Below, piece after piece: positions 34,919-43,769 of a DNA stretch of 64,000 bases; positions within the stretch are counted from its first letter, which is position 1, and each line of letters begins with the position of its first letter. Where the stretch lies: NCBI RefSeq assembly GCF_005670685.2, contig NZ_CP062008.1:1426001-1490000 (forward strand). Direction: 5' to 3'. The stretch comes from Mycolicibacterium mucogenicum DSM 44124 (GTDB taxonomy: Bacteria; Actinomycetota; Actinomycetes; Mycobacteriales; Mycobacteriaceae). The position numbers and the translations under genes are program-made. The notes under the pieces were generated by a model. The model was given only the letters and a program-made list of their open reading frames with translations, was not told the origin of the DNA and ran no database searches.

Positions 34919-37285
34919 TCACTCTCCAGTTGTTTCACGAATCAGACGCCAGAGTTTCAGCTCTTCGACTGACACGGGTCGACCAGTGTCCAAGTTGATT
35001 ACCGCCCATTGCTCGGCCCCGCCAGGTTGTCCGAAGGCTGGTTTGGCGGGACCGTATTCAACTCTCCAATTGAGGCCATCAGGTATCGGCCGCCCGGTTC
35101 CGACAAAGGTGTGATAGTCGTTGGCGACTCCAGGCGGCATCGAACGCGTGGAGAGAGGTGCTCCTTCGTCCCCCATGAAACCACCCCCGTTCGAGCCCAG
35201 CCTATCGAGTTGATGTCCGGCGGGAATGCGGTCCGAGACAGACGGTGGCCCATCGAACCCGTTGTTGGGTGCTTGCCTGTCCCAATCCCATTGCAGCCGG
35301 CCTTTGCCGTCGACTGTGGTGAACTCCCGCTTGAATTCTTCTTCAGTCCGGCCCGCCAGCGGGTCATATCCGTCGGTGACGCTGTGCGGCACGCCGCCTT
35401 CGTGAAGCCGGGCGATATCGTCCGCCGGGTTCCTGACGTGCTCAAAGGCGCTCTCGGGTGGGAACCCATAGTCGTGGCCGGCAACGGGAGGGGGAGGAGT
35501 CGAAGGTGGCTCAGGCGGCGATGGGTGATTCTCGACTGGGCCGTCGCCGGCGTGGGGGGATTCTGAAGGCGCACCGGTGTGGTGTTCGCTCGGGCTGCTG
35601 TGATCGACCGGGCCGTGTTCAACGGGCACCGGAGTATGGGGCTCGCTAGGCCCCGTCGGCTGCGACGTATGCGGCGCGGGCGCCTCGTGTGCCGGCGCAG
35701 GCTCGGGCTTCGGCACCGGCGCTGCCTCCGGTTTGGGCGCGGAAACCGGAGGCTCCACCGGTGCCTTCCCCGCAGCGGTCGGCCCGGGCGCGGCCTCGGG
35801 CACTCCAACCGTGTCGAGGCTCTTCGTGATGTTTCCGGCCCTGGTTGCCACCTCGTCGGCGGCGGCAGCTGCCGCGCCACCACGAGACGCGACTTCACCC
35901 GCATCGCGCGCAACAGTCCCGCCCGCGCGAGCCTCTGCCGCGCCGACGCGAGCCGCCCCGCCGGCAGCGTCAGCGGCTGGTGCCGCCTCGCCCACGCCGG
36001 GGATGATGAGTGAGCCGACTTGTGCTGCGTCGTAAGCGAGTCCGCGTAGTGGGTGACCGTTCTTGAAATCCTCGACGTCGAGCATCGACTTGCCGAGATT
36101 CATCACGTCGTTGCGGATGTGAGGCTCCGCTAGCGCGAACGGAGCGGTCAAGGGATTGCCGACCAGCGCCATTTCGCCCAGCGCCTTGCCGGTGTTCAAC
36201 CACGCCTTGCCGGCACCTTCTGGGTCGTAGAGGAAGCGGGTCGGATCAAGCTGGTCGAGACCTTCTGCAGTCTGGGCGACGAATTTGAAGCCACCTTCAC
36301 TGATATCAGCCAGGGCAGTGAAATCCATGGCCAGCACGCCGCCGACCTCCTGCCCGAACACCTCGACGAACTCCTTGTTCGCCCAGGCCTCCAGCTTGTT
36401 GGTCAGGCCGTCGAGATCGTTGATGCCTTGGCTGACAGCCTGATCCATGGCGTTGGCTTCACGCTTCATGTTGTTGAGGACGGCATCGATGTCGTGGGCG
36501 ATCTGCTTGATTTTCTCGATGGGATTGTGGCCCTCGAACATGCCGCCGATGGTGCTGAGAATGCCGCTGGGACTCAATTGGTGGAGCAGATCGCGGATGG
36601 CGTTCTGCGCGTTCTCGACAGTGGTTGCGAACGAATCGATCTGGGCGGCAAGCGCTTGGGCCTGTTGGTCGATGTTGGTCAGGCCGCCGCTGATCTCGTT
36701 GGCGGCCTTCTGCATCTGTGAGGCTTCGGGAATCTGAAATCCGCCCAAAGTTGTTCCTGCAGCGGTCATTGCGCCCGAACCGCCGCTGATCGACGAGCCG
36801 AAGGTGCGCCATGCGGCGGCCGTCGCGCGCATTTGTGTGGGATCGCCGTCCGGCCATACCCCACCGACAAAAGCCTCGACAATGCCCCAACCGATCGGCG
36901 CGGCGATGGCACCGCCGAATACCGACGGCACTGCTGGTGCCGAGAATTTTCCGGGATCGCCCGGCCTCGACACGGGCGACTCGCCGCCCCCGACCGTTGA
37001 GTGGGCGTTCGCGGTGCCGTAGTTGTAGGCCGACATCTGGATGCCTTGCCCCGTACGCCGTGAGGCGTTGACGGCCGACCCTGCCGTGTGCAGCAGCGCG
37101 TTCGCCGCGTTCGTGTAGCTGCGTGCAAACACAAATGCGGCGGCATCATGACCGAATCCGGACTCGTGCCCGGACAAGGCGGCCGTCAGCGTCGAGATGG
37201 CGCTGGTGACGGCGTTGGATTCAGCGCCGACCGACGCTCCCGCCGAGTTGAGCGCCGTCGGATCGACCGTGATCGGGCCGGTCAC
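34919..37285 (-). CDS. CpnT-like ESX-exported toxin with C-terminal TNT (NAD glycohydrolase) domain
   Basis: 788 residues from GTG 37285, three bases after the upstream WXG100 stop. The N-terminal ~450 residues are alpha-helical and WXG100-like, with AFVGGVWPDGDPTQMRATA and a long helical bundle, as in CpnT. A Pro/Ala/Glu-rich linker (~500-610) leads to the TNT domain: DRLGSNGGGF (Arg695), LSTRSMPPG (Arg714), DYHTF (His725) and PAFGQPGG (Gln753). These align with the NAD-binding Arg and catalytic His/Gln of TNT. The toxin would hydrolyse NAD in host or competitor cells. Its channel-like N-terminal part and WXG100 partners imply ESX-dependent export. Confidence 0.9.
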   Translation of the reverse strand: MTGPITVDPTALNSAGASVGAESNAVTSAISTLTAALSGHESGFGHDAAAFVFARSYTNAANALLHTAGSAVNASRRTGQGIQMSAYNYGTANAHSTVGGGESPVSRPGDPGKFSAPAVPSVFGGAIAAPIGWGIVEAFVGGVWPDGDPTQMRATAAAWRTFGSSISGGSGAMTAAGTTLGGFQIPEASQMQKAANEISGGLTNIDQQAQALAAQIDSFATTVENAQNAIRDLLHQLSPSGILSTIGGMFEGHNPIEKIKQIAHDIDAVLNNMKREANAMDQAVSQGINDLDGLTNKLEAWANKEFVEVFGQEVGGVLAMDFTALADISEGGFKFVAQTAEGLDQLDPTRFLYDPEGAGKAWLNTGKALGEMALVGNPLTAPFALAEPHIRNDVMNLGKSMLDVEDFKNGHPLRGLAYDAAQVGSLIIPGVGEAAPAADAAGGAARVGAAEARAGGTVARDAGEVASRGGAAAAAADEVATRAGNITKSLDTVGVPEAAPGPTAAGKAPVEPPVSAPKPEAAPVPKPEPAPAHEAPAPHTSQPTGPSEPHTPVPVEHGPVDHSSPSEHHTGAPSESPHAGDGPVENHPSPPEPPSTPPPPVAGHDYGFPPESAFEHVRNPADDIARLHEGGVPHSVTDGYDPLAGRTEEEFKREFTTVDGKGRLQWDWDRQAPNNGFDGPPSVSDRIPAGHQLDRLGSNGGGFMGDEGAPLSTRSMPPGVANDYHTFVGTGRPIPDGLNWRVEYGPAKPAFGQPGGAEQWAVINLDTGRPVSVEELKLWRLIRETTGE

Positions 37286-37288
37286 AGG

Positions 37289-37576
37289 TCAGGACCACAT
37301 CTGGTGGTTCTTGCTCGCAGCGGACGAGTAGTTCTCGTGAGCGCCCTCAGCGATCTGTCGGAGCCGAGCGAGCGCTTCCCGCATCTCCCGTGCGCCTTCG
37401 TTCCACTGCGCCTGCGCCGACCGTTCCGCCTCGCCGGCGTCGCCGTACCAGCTGGAACCCAACCGGGCGACTGAACCGGCTGCCTGCGCCAGATGCGCTT
37501 CGAGGTCGCTGTCGAACGCAGTCATCCGGTCGATGACCGCCGCCAGTGCCGCGGGGTTGACGCTGAACTCGCTCAT
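37289..37576 (-). CDS. WXG100 protein (EsxE-like position)
   Basis: 95 residues from ATG 37576, whose first base is the last base of the upstream stop (TGATG). MSEFSVNPAALAAVIDRM and LGSSWYGDAGEAERSAQAQWNE show the helix-turn-helix with W-x-G between the two helices, the second helix carrying further aromatic/basic residues and a Y-x-x-x-D/E-like tail (NYSSAASKN). Such proteins form heterodimers with their neighbour and are exported by type VII secretion. Order matches esxF-esxE-cpnT in M. tuberculosis. Confidence 0.9.
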   Translation of the reverse strand: MSEFSVNPAALAAVIDRMTAFDSDLEAHLAQAAGSVARLGSSWYGDAGEAERSAQAQWNEGAREMREALARLRQIAEGAHENYSSAASKNHQMWS

Positions 37577-37878
37577 CAGAGGCCCGATCCCGCGATGTGC
37601 GCGCCGCCCTCGGCGTCGGTGCTCGTGTACTTGGCCGCCGCCTCGTTGAGCAGCGCCGACATGCGGCTCAGACCGGCGGCCACCTGGGCAGCGCCTTCGT
37701 GCCATTCCTTCCAGACGTCCGCGTATGCCGAGGCCGCGGACCCGGTCCAGCCGGTGCCCATGAGGCCGGACACCTCGTTGTCCAGGGACGTGATCCCGGT
37801 GCGAAGCCCGTCCGCGACGGTGGACAGTTCATGCGACACCGCGACCAGCTCCGACGGTTCGACCTGTAACTCGGCCAT
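37576..37878 (-). CDS. WXG100 protein (EsxF-like position), first gene of the toxin operon
   Basis: 100 residues from ATG 37878, preceded by a G-rich GGGGG about seven bases upstream. VEPSELVAVSHELSTVADGL forms the first helix; GTGWTGSAASAYADVWKEWH carries W-x-G at the turn; LLNEAAAKYTSTDAEGG ends with the Y-x-x-x-D export signal pattern. It probably pairs with the next gene product. The 274 bases upstream, shared with the divergent MscS gene, must hold the operon promoter. Confidence 0.92.
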   Translation of the reverse strand: MAELQVEPSELVAVSHELSTVADGLRTGITSLDNEVSGLMGTGWTGSAASAYADVWKEWHEGAAQVAAGLSRMSALLNEAAAKYTSTDAEGGAHIAGSGL

Positions 37879-38152
37879 GCGATACCCCCAACGCGATTGG
37901 CTGACGAATGGAGCTTACCGAGGGTGCCAGGGGGTCGCTGACGCGAATTTCGTTGCCGCTCACAGGTTTTAGACAGGTTTCTGTCAGATTGCTGGCAGGA
38001 ACGGCTCGGGAAGAGCGTCACCAGTGTGAGCCAGGCTACGACCGGCCCCGTCTGCCGACTGGATCTCTCGATCGCCGAAACCCGCTGGTCCAGGCTGCAG
38101 CCTGGAATCACCGTGGCCAGGGGCTTCGACGTCCTCTCGTAGGGTCGAACCC

Positions 38153-39109
38153 GTGCATGTCTACCAACTGGCTTTCGAATGGACCGAGACGAACCGACAC
38201 TGGCTGGTCGAGGTGCCGATCCGGATCGTGTCCTACGGCGTCATCGCCCTGATCGCGCGGTTGGCCCTGCACCGGGTGATCGACCGCGCCACGACCGGTC
38301 GGACCGGCAAGACCGTGGCTGTTGACGAGGAATCGCAGGCCAACCGTCCGCCGCTGTTGCGCTACCTGCGCGACCGGTCGGCCTCGTCGAACGCCCGCAA
38401 GGCCGCCGAGCGGCGCCGTCAGCGCGCTCAGACCATCGGTTCTGTGCTCAAGTCGACGGTCTCGATCCTGCTGCTGGTCTGGCTGGTGCTGGCGATCCTG
38501 AGCGTCCTGGGCGTCAATATCGCGCCGTTCATCGCCTCAGCCGGTGTGGTCGGCCTCGCGATCGGCTTCGGCGCGCAGAACCTGGTCCGCGACTTCGTCA
38601 GCGGCATCTTCATGCTGCTCGAGGATCAGTACGGTGTCGGCGACAGCGTCGACCTCGGTGACGTGACCGGCGAGGTGCAGAGCGTCGGCCTGCGCATCAC
38701 CACGGTCCGCGACGGCGACGGCACCCTCTGGTACGTCCGCAACGGCGAGATCAAGCGCGTCGGCAACATGAGCCAGGATTACGCCGTTGCGCACGTTGAG
38801 GTTCCGGTCGCGTTGACCGCCGACCTCGACCGCGCCGAGCTGGTGGCCCTCGAAGCGGCGGAGTCCGCGATCATCGATCCCGCGATCGCCTCGAACGTGC
38901 TGGGTGATCCGGAAATGCTTGGCGTGCAGGAGCTCTCGCCGGATTCGCTCACGTTGCGGATGTCGGTGAAAACCCGGCCGAACATGCAGGGCGCGGTGCA
39001 GCGCCGGATCCGCCGCGCGATTCTGCGCGCCTACGACGAACACGACATCGCCCTGCCGTACCCGCAGGGCCGCATTCACGCGGTGGTGGGCGGTCGGGCC
39101 GCGGACTAG
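38153..39109 (+). CDS. MscS-type mechanosensitive ion channel
   Basis: 318 residues from GTG 38153. Two or three N-terminal membrane segments (IRIVSYGVIALIARLALH; TVSILLLVWLVLAILSVLG) lead into the pore helix IAPFIASAGVVGLAIGFGAQNLVRDFVSGIFMLLEDQ (positions ~127-163) with its Gly/Ala pattern. A beta domain follows, containing VGDSVDLGDVTGEVQSVG and TLWYVRNGEI. It releases osmolytes on hypo-osmotic shock. A basic loop between the first membrane segments is typical of mycobacterial members. Hairpin 39118-39145 follows. Confidence 0.93.
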   Translation: MHVYQLAFEWTETNRHWLVEVPIRIVSYGVIALIARLALHRVIDRATTGRTGKTVAVDEESQANRPPLLRYLRDRSASSNARKAAERRRQRAQTIGSVLKSTVSILLLVWLVLAILSVLGVNIAPFIASAGVVGLAIGFGAQNLVRDFVSGIFMLLEDQYGVGDSVDLGDVTGEVQSVGLRITTVRDGDGTLWYVRNGEIKRVGNMSQDYAVAHVEVPVALTADLDRAELVALEAAESAIIDPAIASNVLGDPEMLGVQELSPDSLTLRMSVKTRPNMQGAVQRRIRRAILRAYDEHDIALPYPQGRIHAVVGGRAAD

Positions 39110-39117
39110 CGCCCTGG

Positions 39118-39145
39118 GCTCCCCGAACAACATTGGTCGGGGAGC
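39118..39145. terminator. Hairpin terminator between mscS-type and greA-like genes
   Basis: GCTCCCCGA (39118-39126) pairs with TCGGGGAGC (39137-39145) around a ten-base loop, nine bases after the MscS stop and two before the convergent GreA-like stop. Probably bidirectional; no U tract. Confidence 0.75.
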
Positions 39146-39147
39146 GG

Positions 39148-39609
39148 TCAGCGCCCGGCCGTCTCCTTGGGGTTCACCCGGTCGACGGCTAGGACCGTGA
39201 TCGCCATGCTCCGCCCGGATTCTGTCACGTATCTCCGGGTTTCGCCGATGTGCGCGGCAACCAGAGCTTTGCCGAGTGGGCATTCGACCGAGCACGTGTC
39301 GCCCAAGGCCTTGGCGTCGGCGGGGAGAACAAGGTGGAAGACGTCCGTATCGTCGGGGTCGCCGTTGAACGACACGGTGACCCAGGCGCCCGGCACAGCC
39401 TGACCTTCGAGGATCAGCTCGTCGCGGGCGTCGATTGTGTTGGTGGATGACGTTTCTCGCGGGTGCCGGTCTGCGATGACCGCACCGTGCTGTTCAGCGG
39501 CATTCGATGACACCGGGTGTGGGGGCGGAACCCTTGACGCGGTGTTCGGGTGAATTACAGCGTCCACAATGGTCACTATCCGCCGTGGTTCCGTCGCTGG
39601 ACGACGCAC
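39148..39609 (-). CDS. GreA/GreB C-terminal domain protein
   Basis: 153 residues if GTG 39609 is the start; the first ~70 residues are unlike the coiled coil of GreA, so a later start is possible. The C-terminal half fits the FKBP-like GreA/B domain: DARDELILEGQ, FHLVLPADA, SVECPLGKALVAAHIGE and GRSMAITVLAVDRV. The domain binds RNA polymerase near the secondary channel; without the coiled coil it cannot induce transcript cleavage like GreA, so a regulatory role (Rnk- or Rv3788-like) is more likely. Confidence 0.75.
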   Translation of the reverse strand: MRRPATEPRRIVTIVDAVIHPNTASRVPPPHPVSSNAAEQHGAVIADRHPRETSSTNTIDARDELILEGQAVPGAWVTVSFNGDPDDTDVFHLVLPADAKALGDTCSVECPLGKALVAAHIGETRRYVTESGRSMAITVLAVDRVNPKETAGR

Positions 39610-39715
39610 GCGAGCTTGTTTGCCGTGATGTCACGTGATGTACGTCCGTGGGTCAGACGGAGGGCGAAAAGCGGCCGCGGCGTACTTGTCGTAGCCCGGG
39701 CGTAGCGTCCGCGAC

Positions 39716-40882
39716 ATGACCGACAAACGACGTTTACGGAGCCTCAAACAGGCTCGACGCGATGTGCGGCGAGCGAAGAAGCGCAACGCCGGGAATGCCC
39801 TCGACGGGCCGCTGAAGGGTTTATCCGCAGAGCTGACAGATGTGTTGCGGCCCGCGATGAATCGGCATCCAGGCTATCTCCTCAGTATGGCCAGCTGTGC
39901 GATCAACGTGGGTAAACGCAAACCGGCTCAGCTCGACGCCGGCACGCCGGACGACGGGAAGCTGCACCGCATGTTGACCAACCTGATGGCGGTACGCGAC
40001 CGGCAGGTCACTGCCTTGCTCGCTGTCATCGCGGAACTGCTGGTCGATGACCCAGTTCTGCAACTCGAATGTCGGGAAGAACTCGCACAGCGCCACGAGC
40101 ACCTGCCGCGATGGATCGCCTCACTCGCGCAGGTGGATGTGCACCGGGCTGTCCGCCGAACTGATCTTTTCGGTGATGTCGACGAGATTGCCATCGGTGC
40201 ACAGCTAACCGGAGGGCATAGGTTGACCGTGGTTGTGCGGCTTGACCACAATCGCTTCTCGAGCGTCACTGACATCGCCATCGTGCCGGAACCGATTGAC
40301 GACGCGCTGGCGCGGATCGCCGCGCAGGGTTCCGAATATGACGTTGTCGAGATGAACCTCGCCGACGCGAGGGCGTGGATCGAAAATGCTGTCAAGAAGC
40401 CACTATTCGCGCGAGATGGCGATAGATGGATGTCCAACCGACCGCTGGCGACTTGGCTCATCAGTCGTCTCCCGGAAGGCGGTGTGGGCCGATCACCATC
40501 CATGGGTTGGGCTTCCGCTGAGCAGCTGTGCGAGTCGTTCTTCGTCAGCAGTTCGTCGGCTCCGTTTGATGGCGCCGGCTACCGGGAGCAGCTGCTGGAG
40601 CTTTTCGAGACCGGTACGGAAGACCCGCTGCGGTGGAGTGAAACACGCGTCCGAGACGTGTTGCGTGACCCGTCCTATTACGACGATGACACGCCGCTGG
40701 AGGTCGCGCTCGACATTCCAGACCTGCTTCGTGCGTTCATCCCATATGCGCACGCGCAGAGCGGGATTGGCGACGAGCTGACCTCGCGATCTCTTGCCGT
40801 GATCGACGAGCTGAGGTCAAGCTATCGTCGCGAACTCATGCGGGAGGCGCACGAGTTCTGGGGGTACGACGATGTGGGCTGA
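39716..40882 (+). CDS. Unrecognised conserved-looking protein
   Basis: 388 residues from ATG 39716. It begins with a very basic stretch (KRRLRSLKQARRDVRRAKKR), then helices (ALLAVIAELLVDDPVLQLECREE), a central alpha/beta part (GGHRLTVVVRLDHNR, YDVVEMNLADARAWI) and an acidic end. The basic N-terminus suggests nucleic-acid or ribosome contact. No membrane span. The next gene is the VapBC module on the same strand, separated by the vap operator. I do not recognise the family. Confidence 0.65.
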   Translation: MTDKRRLRSLKQARRDVRRAKKRNAGNALDGPLKGLSAELTDVLRPAMNRHPGYLLSMASCAINVGKRKPAQLDAGTPDDGKLHRMLTNLMAVRDRQVTALLAVIAELLVDDPVLQLECREELAQRHEHLPRWIASLAQVDVHRAVRRTDLFGDVDEIAIGAQLTGGHRLTVVVRLDHNRFSSVTDIAIVPEPIDDALARIAAQGSEYDVVEMNLADARAWIENAVKKPLFARDGDRWMSNRPLATWLISRLPEGGVGRSPSMGWASAEQLCESFFVSSSSAPFDGAGYREQLLELFETGTEDPLRWSETRVRDVLRDPSYYDDDTPLEVALDIPDLLRAFIPYAHAQSGIGDELTSRSLAVIDELRSSYRRELMREAHEFWGYDDVG

Positions 40883-40915
40883 TGGCTCCTCAGGTCAGCT
40901 CGGACGGGTTGCTAG

Positions 40916-40944
40916 CAGATTGCAAGCGAGAAGCATGCAATCTG
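40916..40944. promoter_or_regulatory. Palindromic VapBC operator
   Basis: CAGATTGCA (40916-40924) and TGCAATCTG (40936-40944) are perfect nine-base inverted repeats separated by 11 bases, ending 14 bases before the vapB ATG. VapBC complexes bind such inverted repeats over their own promoter, so this is very probably the autoregulatory site. Confidence 0.75.
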
Positions 40945-40958
40945 GGTACAGTGGTCGT

Positions 40959-41174
40959 ATGCGGACTCTGCACCTCCGTAACGTCCCTGATGACGTCATG
41001 GATCGACTCGAACGGATGGCGCGTGCAGCGAGCACCTCGGTGACAGCCGTCGCGATCCGTGAACTCGATGCCGCGACTCGTCGAGTCGACAATGCCGCGT
41101 TGCTGGCCACGCTGCCCGATCTGGATATCCCGACCGAGACCATCGTCAAGCAGTTGGAGTCCGAACGCCGGTGA
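40959..41174 (+). CDS. vapB: VapB-type antitoxin
   Basis: 71 residues from ATG 40959; the frame is open from 40872 but the operator lies in that part. MRTLHLRNVPDDVMDRLERMARA is a ribbon-helix-helix (Arc/FitA-like) DNA-binding N-terminus, and the acidic C-terminal tail (ETIVKQLESER) would bind the toxin. It represses the operon together with VapC. Stop overlaps the toxin start (GTGA). Confidence 0.88.
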   Translation: MRTLHLRNVPDDVMDRLERMARAASTSVTAVAIRELDAATRRVDNAALLATLPDLDIPTETIVKQLESERR

Positions 41175-41554
41175 TTGTCGTCGATGCGTCGGCGGCAGTC
41201 TCTGGGCTTCTGCACGATGGCCAAGCACGTCGACTACTCGCTGCCGAATCGATTCACGCGCCGCACTTGGTGGATGCGGAGGTGGCCAGTGTCTTGCGCC
41301 GGCAGGTGGCGTCCGGTCGGCTTACCTCTGAGGAGGGCCGCCAGGCTTTGAATGTCTGGAGTGGGCTCGGGCTGATCCGCTACGCCGCTCCACCTCTCCT
41401 GGAACGCATTTGGGAACTTCGTGAGGCTGTGACGGCCTACGACGCGATGTACGTCGCCCTCGCTGAGAACCTGGACTGCGCTCTGGTGACCGCGGATGCT
41501 CGGCTGTCAGGAGCGAATGGCCCACGATGCGCCATCACTGTCGTCCCGCGCTAG
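41171..41554 (+). CDS. vapC: VapC-type PIN-domain ribonuclease toxin
   Basis: 127 residues from GTG 41171 in a GTGA overlap. PIN-domain acids are all present: Asp5 (IVVDASA), Glu37 (DAEVASVL), Asp91 (YDAMYVALAE) and Asp109 (TADARL). VapC toxins cleave tRNA or rRNA and arrest growth when the antitoxin is degraded. Full family length, so probably active. A strong hairpin follows at 41596. Confidence 0.92.
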   Translation: MIVVDASAAVSGLLHDGQARRLLAAESIHAPHLVDAEVASVLRRQVASGRLTSEEGRQALNVWSGLGLIRYAAPPLLERIWELREAVTAYDAMYVALAENLDCALVTADARLSGANGPRCAITVVPR

Positions 41555-41595
41555 GAGAAGCATCCTCGGAGCGTTGACAGTGTTGCAGCACATGT

Positions 41596-41633
41596 GATTT
41601 GGAGCCGTCAAGGAAACTTGACGGCTCCAAATC
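41596..41633. terminator. 17-bp perfect hairpin with GAAA tetraloop between vapC and the OPT gene
   Basis: Bases 41596-41612 (GATTTGGAGCCGTCAAG) pair perfectly with 41617-41633 around a GAAA loop; flanking CATGT (41591-41595) and ACATG (41636-41640) could lengthen it. The A/T ends give a T run on either strand, so it can terminate both convergent operons. Confidence 0.85.
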
Positions 41634-41704
41634 GAACATGTCAGGAGAGGCGGCCCGCTCTCGCAGCATGCGCAGGCACCACGAAATCAGGCCGCCCAGC
41701 CGAC

Positions 41705-43693
41705 TCAGCCCTTAACCGACACCGGCTCGCTACCCGCAATGACGCGCGTCCGCTTGTACATCCACCCGAGCACCGCCGCGAAGGCCACAACGCCGATCAG
41801 CTCAGGTAGAGAACCGCCGAAACCAGAGAACAGCGCGAACGGCTCATCGGAGCCGGTCCCGGCGACAAAACCCGCGAAGACCACGCCGTAAAGGCTCTCG
41901 CCGACGATCATGCCCGTCGCCAGCAGCACGCCGAGCCGCTTCTTGCGCTCGACATCACCGCCGGTACGGTCGGCCCAGCGGTTATAGAAGTAGCCGAGAA
42001 CAGCGCCCAGCGGAATGATCAGCGTCAGGCTCATCGGCAGGTACATGCCCATCCCGACGGCCAGCGGCGGCAACGCGAAACGCGATGTGCGGGTGAGAGT
42101 CTCGTCGATGAGAATGGCGACGACACCGATCACGGCGCCCAGCCCAATCAGTCCCCAGTTCAGAGACCCGCCGAAGACGCCCTTGGCCAACGATGAGATC
42201 AGTGCGGCCTGCGGCGCGGCCAGGGCGTGATCGCCGGCACCGGGAGCACCGAGGAACCCGAACGCCCGCTGCATCAGGTTGAGCACCGGCGGAATGATCG
42301 CCGACCCGAACGCCACGCCAATCACCAACGCCACCTGCTGTTTCCACGGCGTGGCCCCGACCAGCTGACCGGTCTTGAGGTCCTGGAGGTTGTCGTTGGA
42401 GATGGTCGCGACACCGAACGTGATGGCGGCGGCGAACAGGGTGAACGCCACGAGTGCGGTGGACTGGCCACTATCGGCCCGCCCGAACACCACCTTGATC
42501 AACACCGCGGCGATGAGCACCGTCAGGATGCCGACGCCGGAGATCGGGCTGTTCGACGAACCGATCAGCCCGGCCATGTAGCCGCACACCGACGCGATGA
42601 CGAGCCCGATGACGAAGATGAACACCAGGCTGGCCGCGATGATCCCGGCCGAATGCCCCTGCAGCACAGTGCCGCGACTGAAATCCCACAGCAGTACGGC
42701 GATCGGCAGCAGCATCACCACGACGGTGCCGACGACCATGGGGAAGGGGATGTCGCGCTCGGTGAGCTCGACAACCTGGCCCTGCCGCCGGTCACGCGCC
42801 GACACCAGCGCATCGGTGACGCCCTTGAGGATCGGCCGCAAAATCTTGAGCAGCGTCCAGACCGCCGCGACGGCGATGGCTCCGGCGCCGACGAACCGCA
42901 CCTCGTGCACGAAGATGCCGTCGATGATGTCGCCGATCGGTTCACTACCGGCGAGCGCGCCGTTGGTGCGGATGGGCAGCAGCACCCCGAACGAGATGAC
43001 GAGCCCGACGAGCATCGCGATGCCGACCGTCATGCCGATCAGGTGCCCGACACCGATCATCGCCATCGACAGCCCGGCGCTGAACATCGTCCCGCCGGCG
43101 CCGATACGGGTATATGCGGTAACCGAATTGGCGAGCACCTTCAGATTGGCCAGCAACCCGAACGCGGCCGAGACCACCGAACCGAACGTGATGACCTTCA
43201 GCCCGGTGCGGTTGGCTTCCACGCCTTCGGTGCCGTCACCGACCTTGAGCACCTCGGCGGCGGCGACGCCTTCGGGGTAGGGCAGGTCGGTCCCGGTGAC
43301 CAGGGCGCGGCGCAGCGGGATCGAGTACATGACGCCAAGCGTGCCGCCGACAGCGCACACGGCGACCGTGGTCCAGTAGGGGAAACCGGTCCACCAGCCG
43401 ATCATGATCAGCCCGGGCAGCACGAAGATGATCGCCGACAGCGTGCCCGCCGCCGACGCGACGGTCTGCACGATGTTGTTCTCGACGATCGAGTGGTTGG
43501 CGAAGCTGCGCAGCACCGCCATGGAGATCACGGCGGCGGGGATAGCGGTGGCGAACGTCAGGCCGACCTTGAGTCCGAGATAGACGTTGGCGGCGGTGAA
43601 CACGAGCGTGATGACGCCGCCGAGCAGGATGCCGCGGACAGTCAGTTCACGCAGCGTCGGGGTGGCGGGGGTCGCTGGAGTGGCGGTGGCCAA
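41705..43693 (-). CDS. OPT-family oligopeptide / metal-chelate transporter
   Basis: 662 residues; the frame starts at TTG 43693 with AGAGGACGAGAG just upstream. About 14-16 hydrophobic segments, beginning GILLGGVITLVFTAANVYLGLKVGLTF, are the OPT/YSL pattern; later NNIVQTVASAAGTLSAIIFVLPGL and TGTDLPYPEGVAAAEVLKVG are the OPT landmarks, shown here as separate segments. Such proteins import small peptides or metal chelates by proton symport. Stand-alone gene, upstream of the release-factor gene on the same strand; hairpin 41596-41633 lies 72 bases past its stop. Confidence 0.9.
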   Translation of the reverse strand: MATATPATPATPTLRELTVRGILLGGVITLVFTAANVYLGLKVGLTFATAIPAAVISMAVLRSFANHSIVENNIVQTVASAAGTLSAIIFVLPGLIMIGWWTGFPYWTTVAVCAVGGTLGVMYSIPLRRALVTGTDLPYPEGVAAAEVLKVGDGTEGVEANRTGLKVITFGSVVSAAFGLLANLKVLANSVTAYTRIGAGGTMFSAGLSMAMIGVGHLIGMTVGIAMLVGLVISFGVLLPIRTNGALAGSEPIGDIIDGIFVHEVRFVGAGAIAVAAVWTLLKILRPILKGVTDALVSARDRRQGQVVELTERDIPFPMVVGTVVVMLLPIAVLLWDFSRGTVLQGHSAGIIAASLVFIFVIGLVIASVCGYMAGLIGSSNSPISGVGILTVLIAAVLIKVVFGRADSGQSTALVAFTLFAAAITFGVATISNDNLQDLKTGQLVGATPWKQQVALVIGVAFGSAIIPPVLNLMQRAFGFLGAPGAGDHALAAPQAALISSLAKGVFGGSLNWGLIGLGAVIGVVAILIDETLTRTSRFALPPLAVGMGMYLPMSLTLIIPLGAVLGYFYNRWADRTGGDVERKKRLGVLLATGMIVGESLYGVVFAGFVAGTGSDEPFALFSGFGGSLPELIGVVAFAAVLGWMYKRTRVIAGSEPVSVKG

Positions 43694-43769
43694 CTCTCGT
43701 CCTCTCTCTTGGGTGCTCTACACCGTAAGCGCTGAGCGCCGAGGTGTGCCCGCTATCGAGAGGGGTGCG

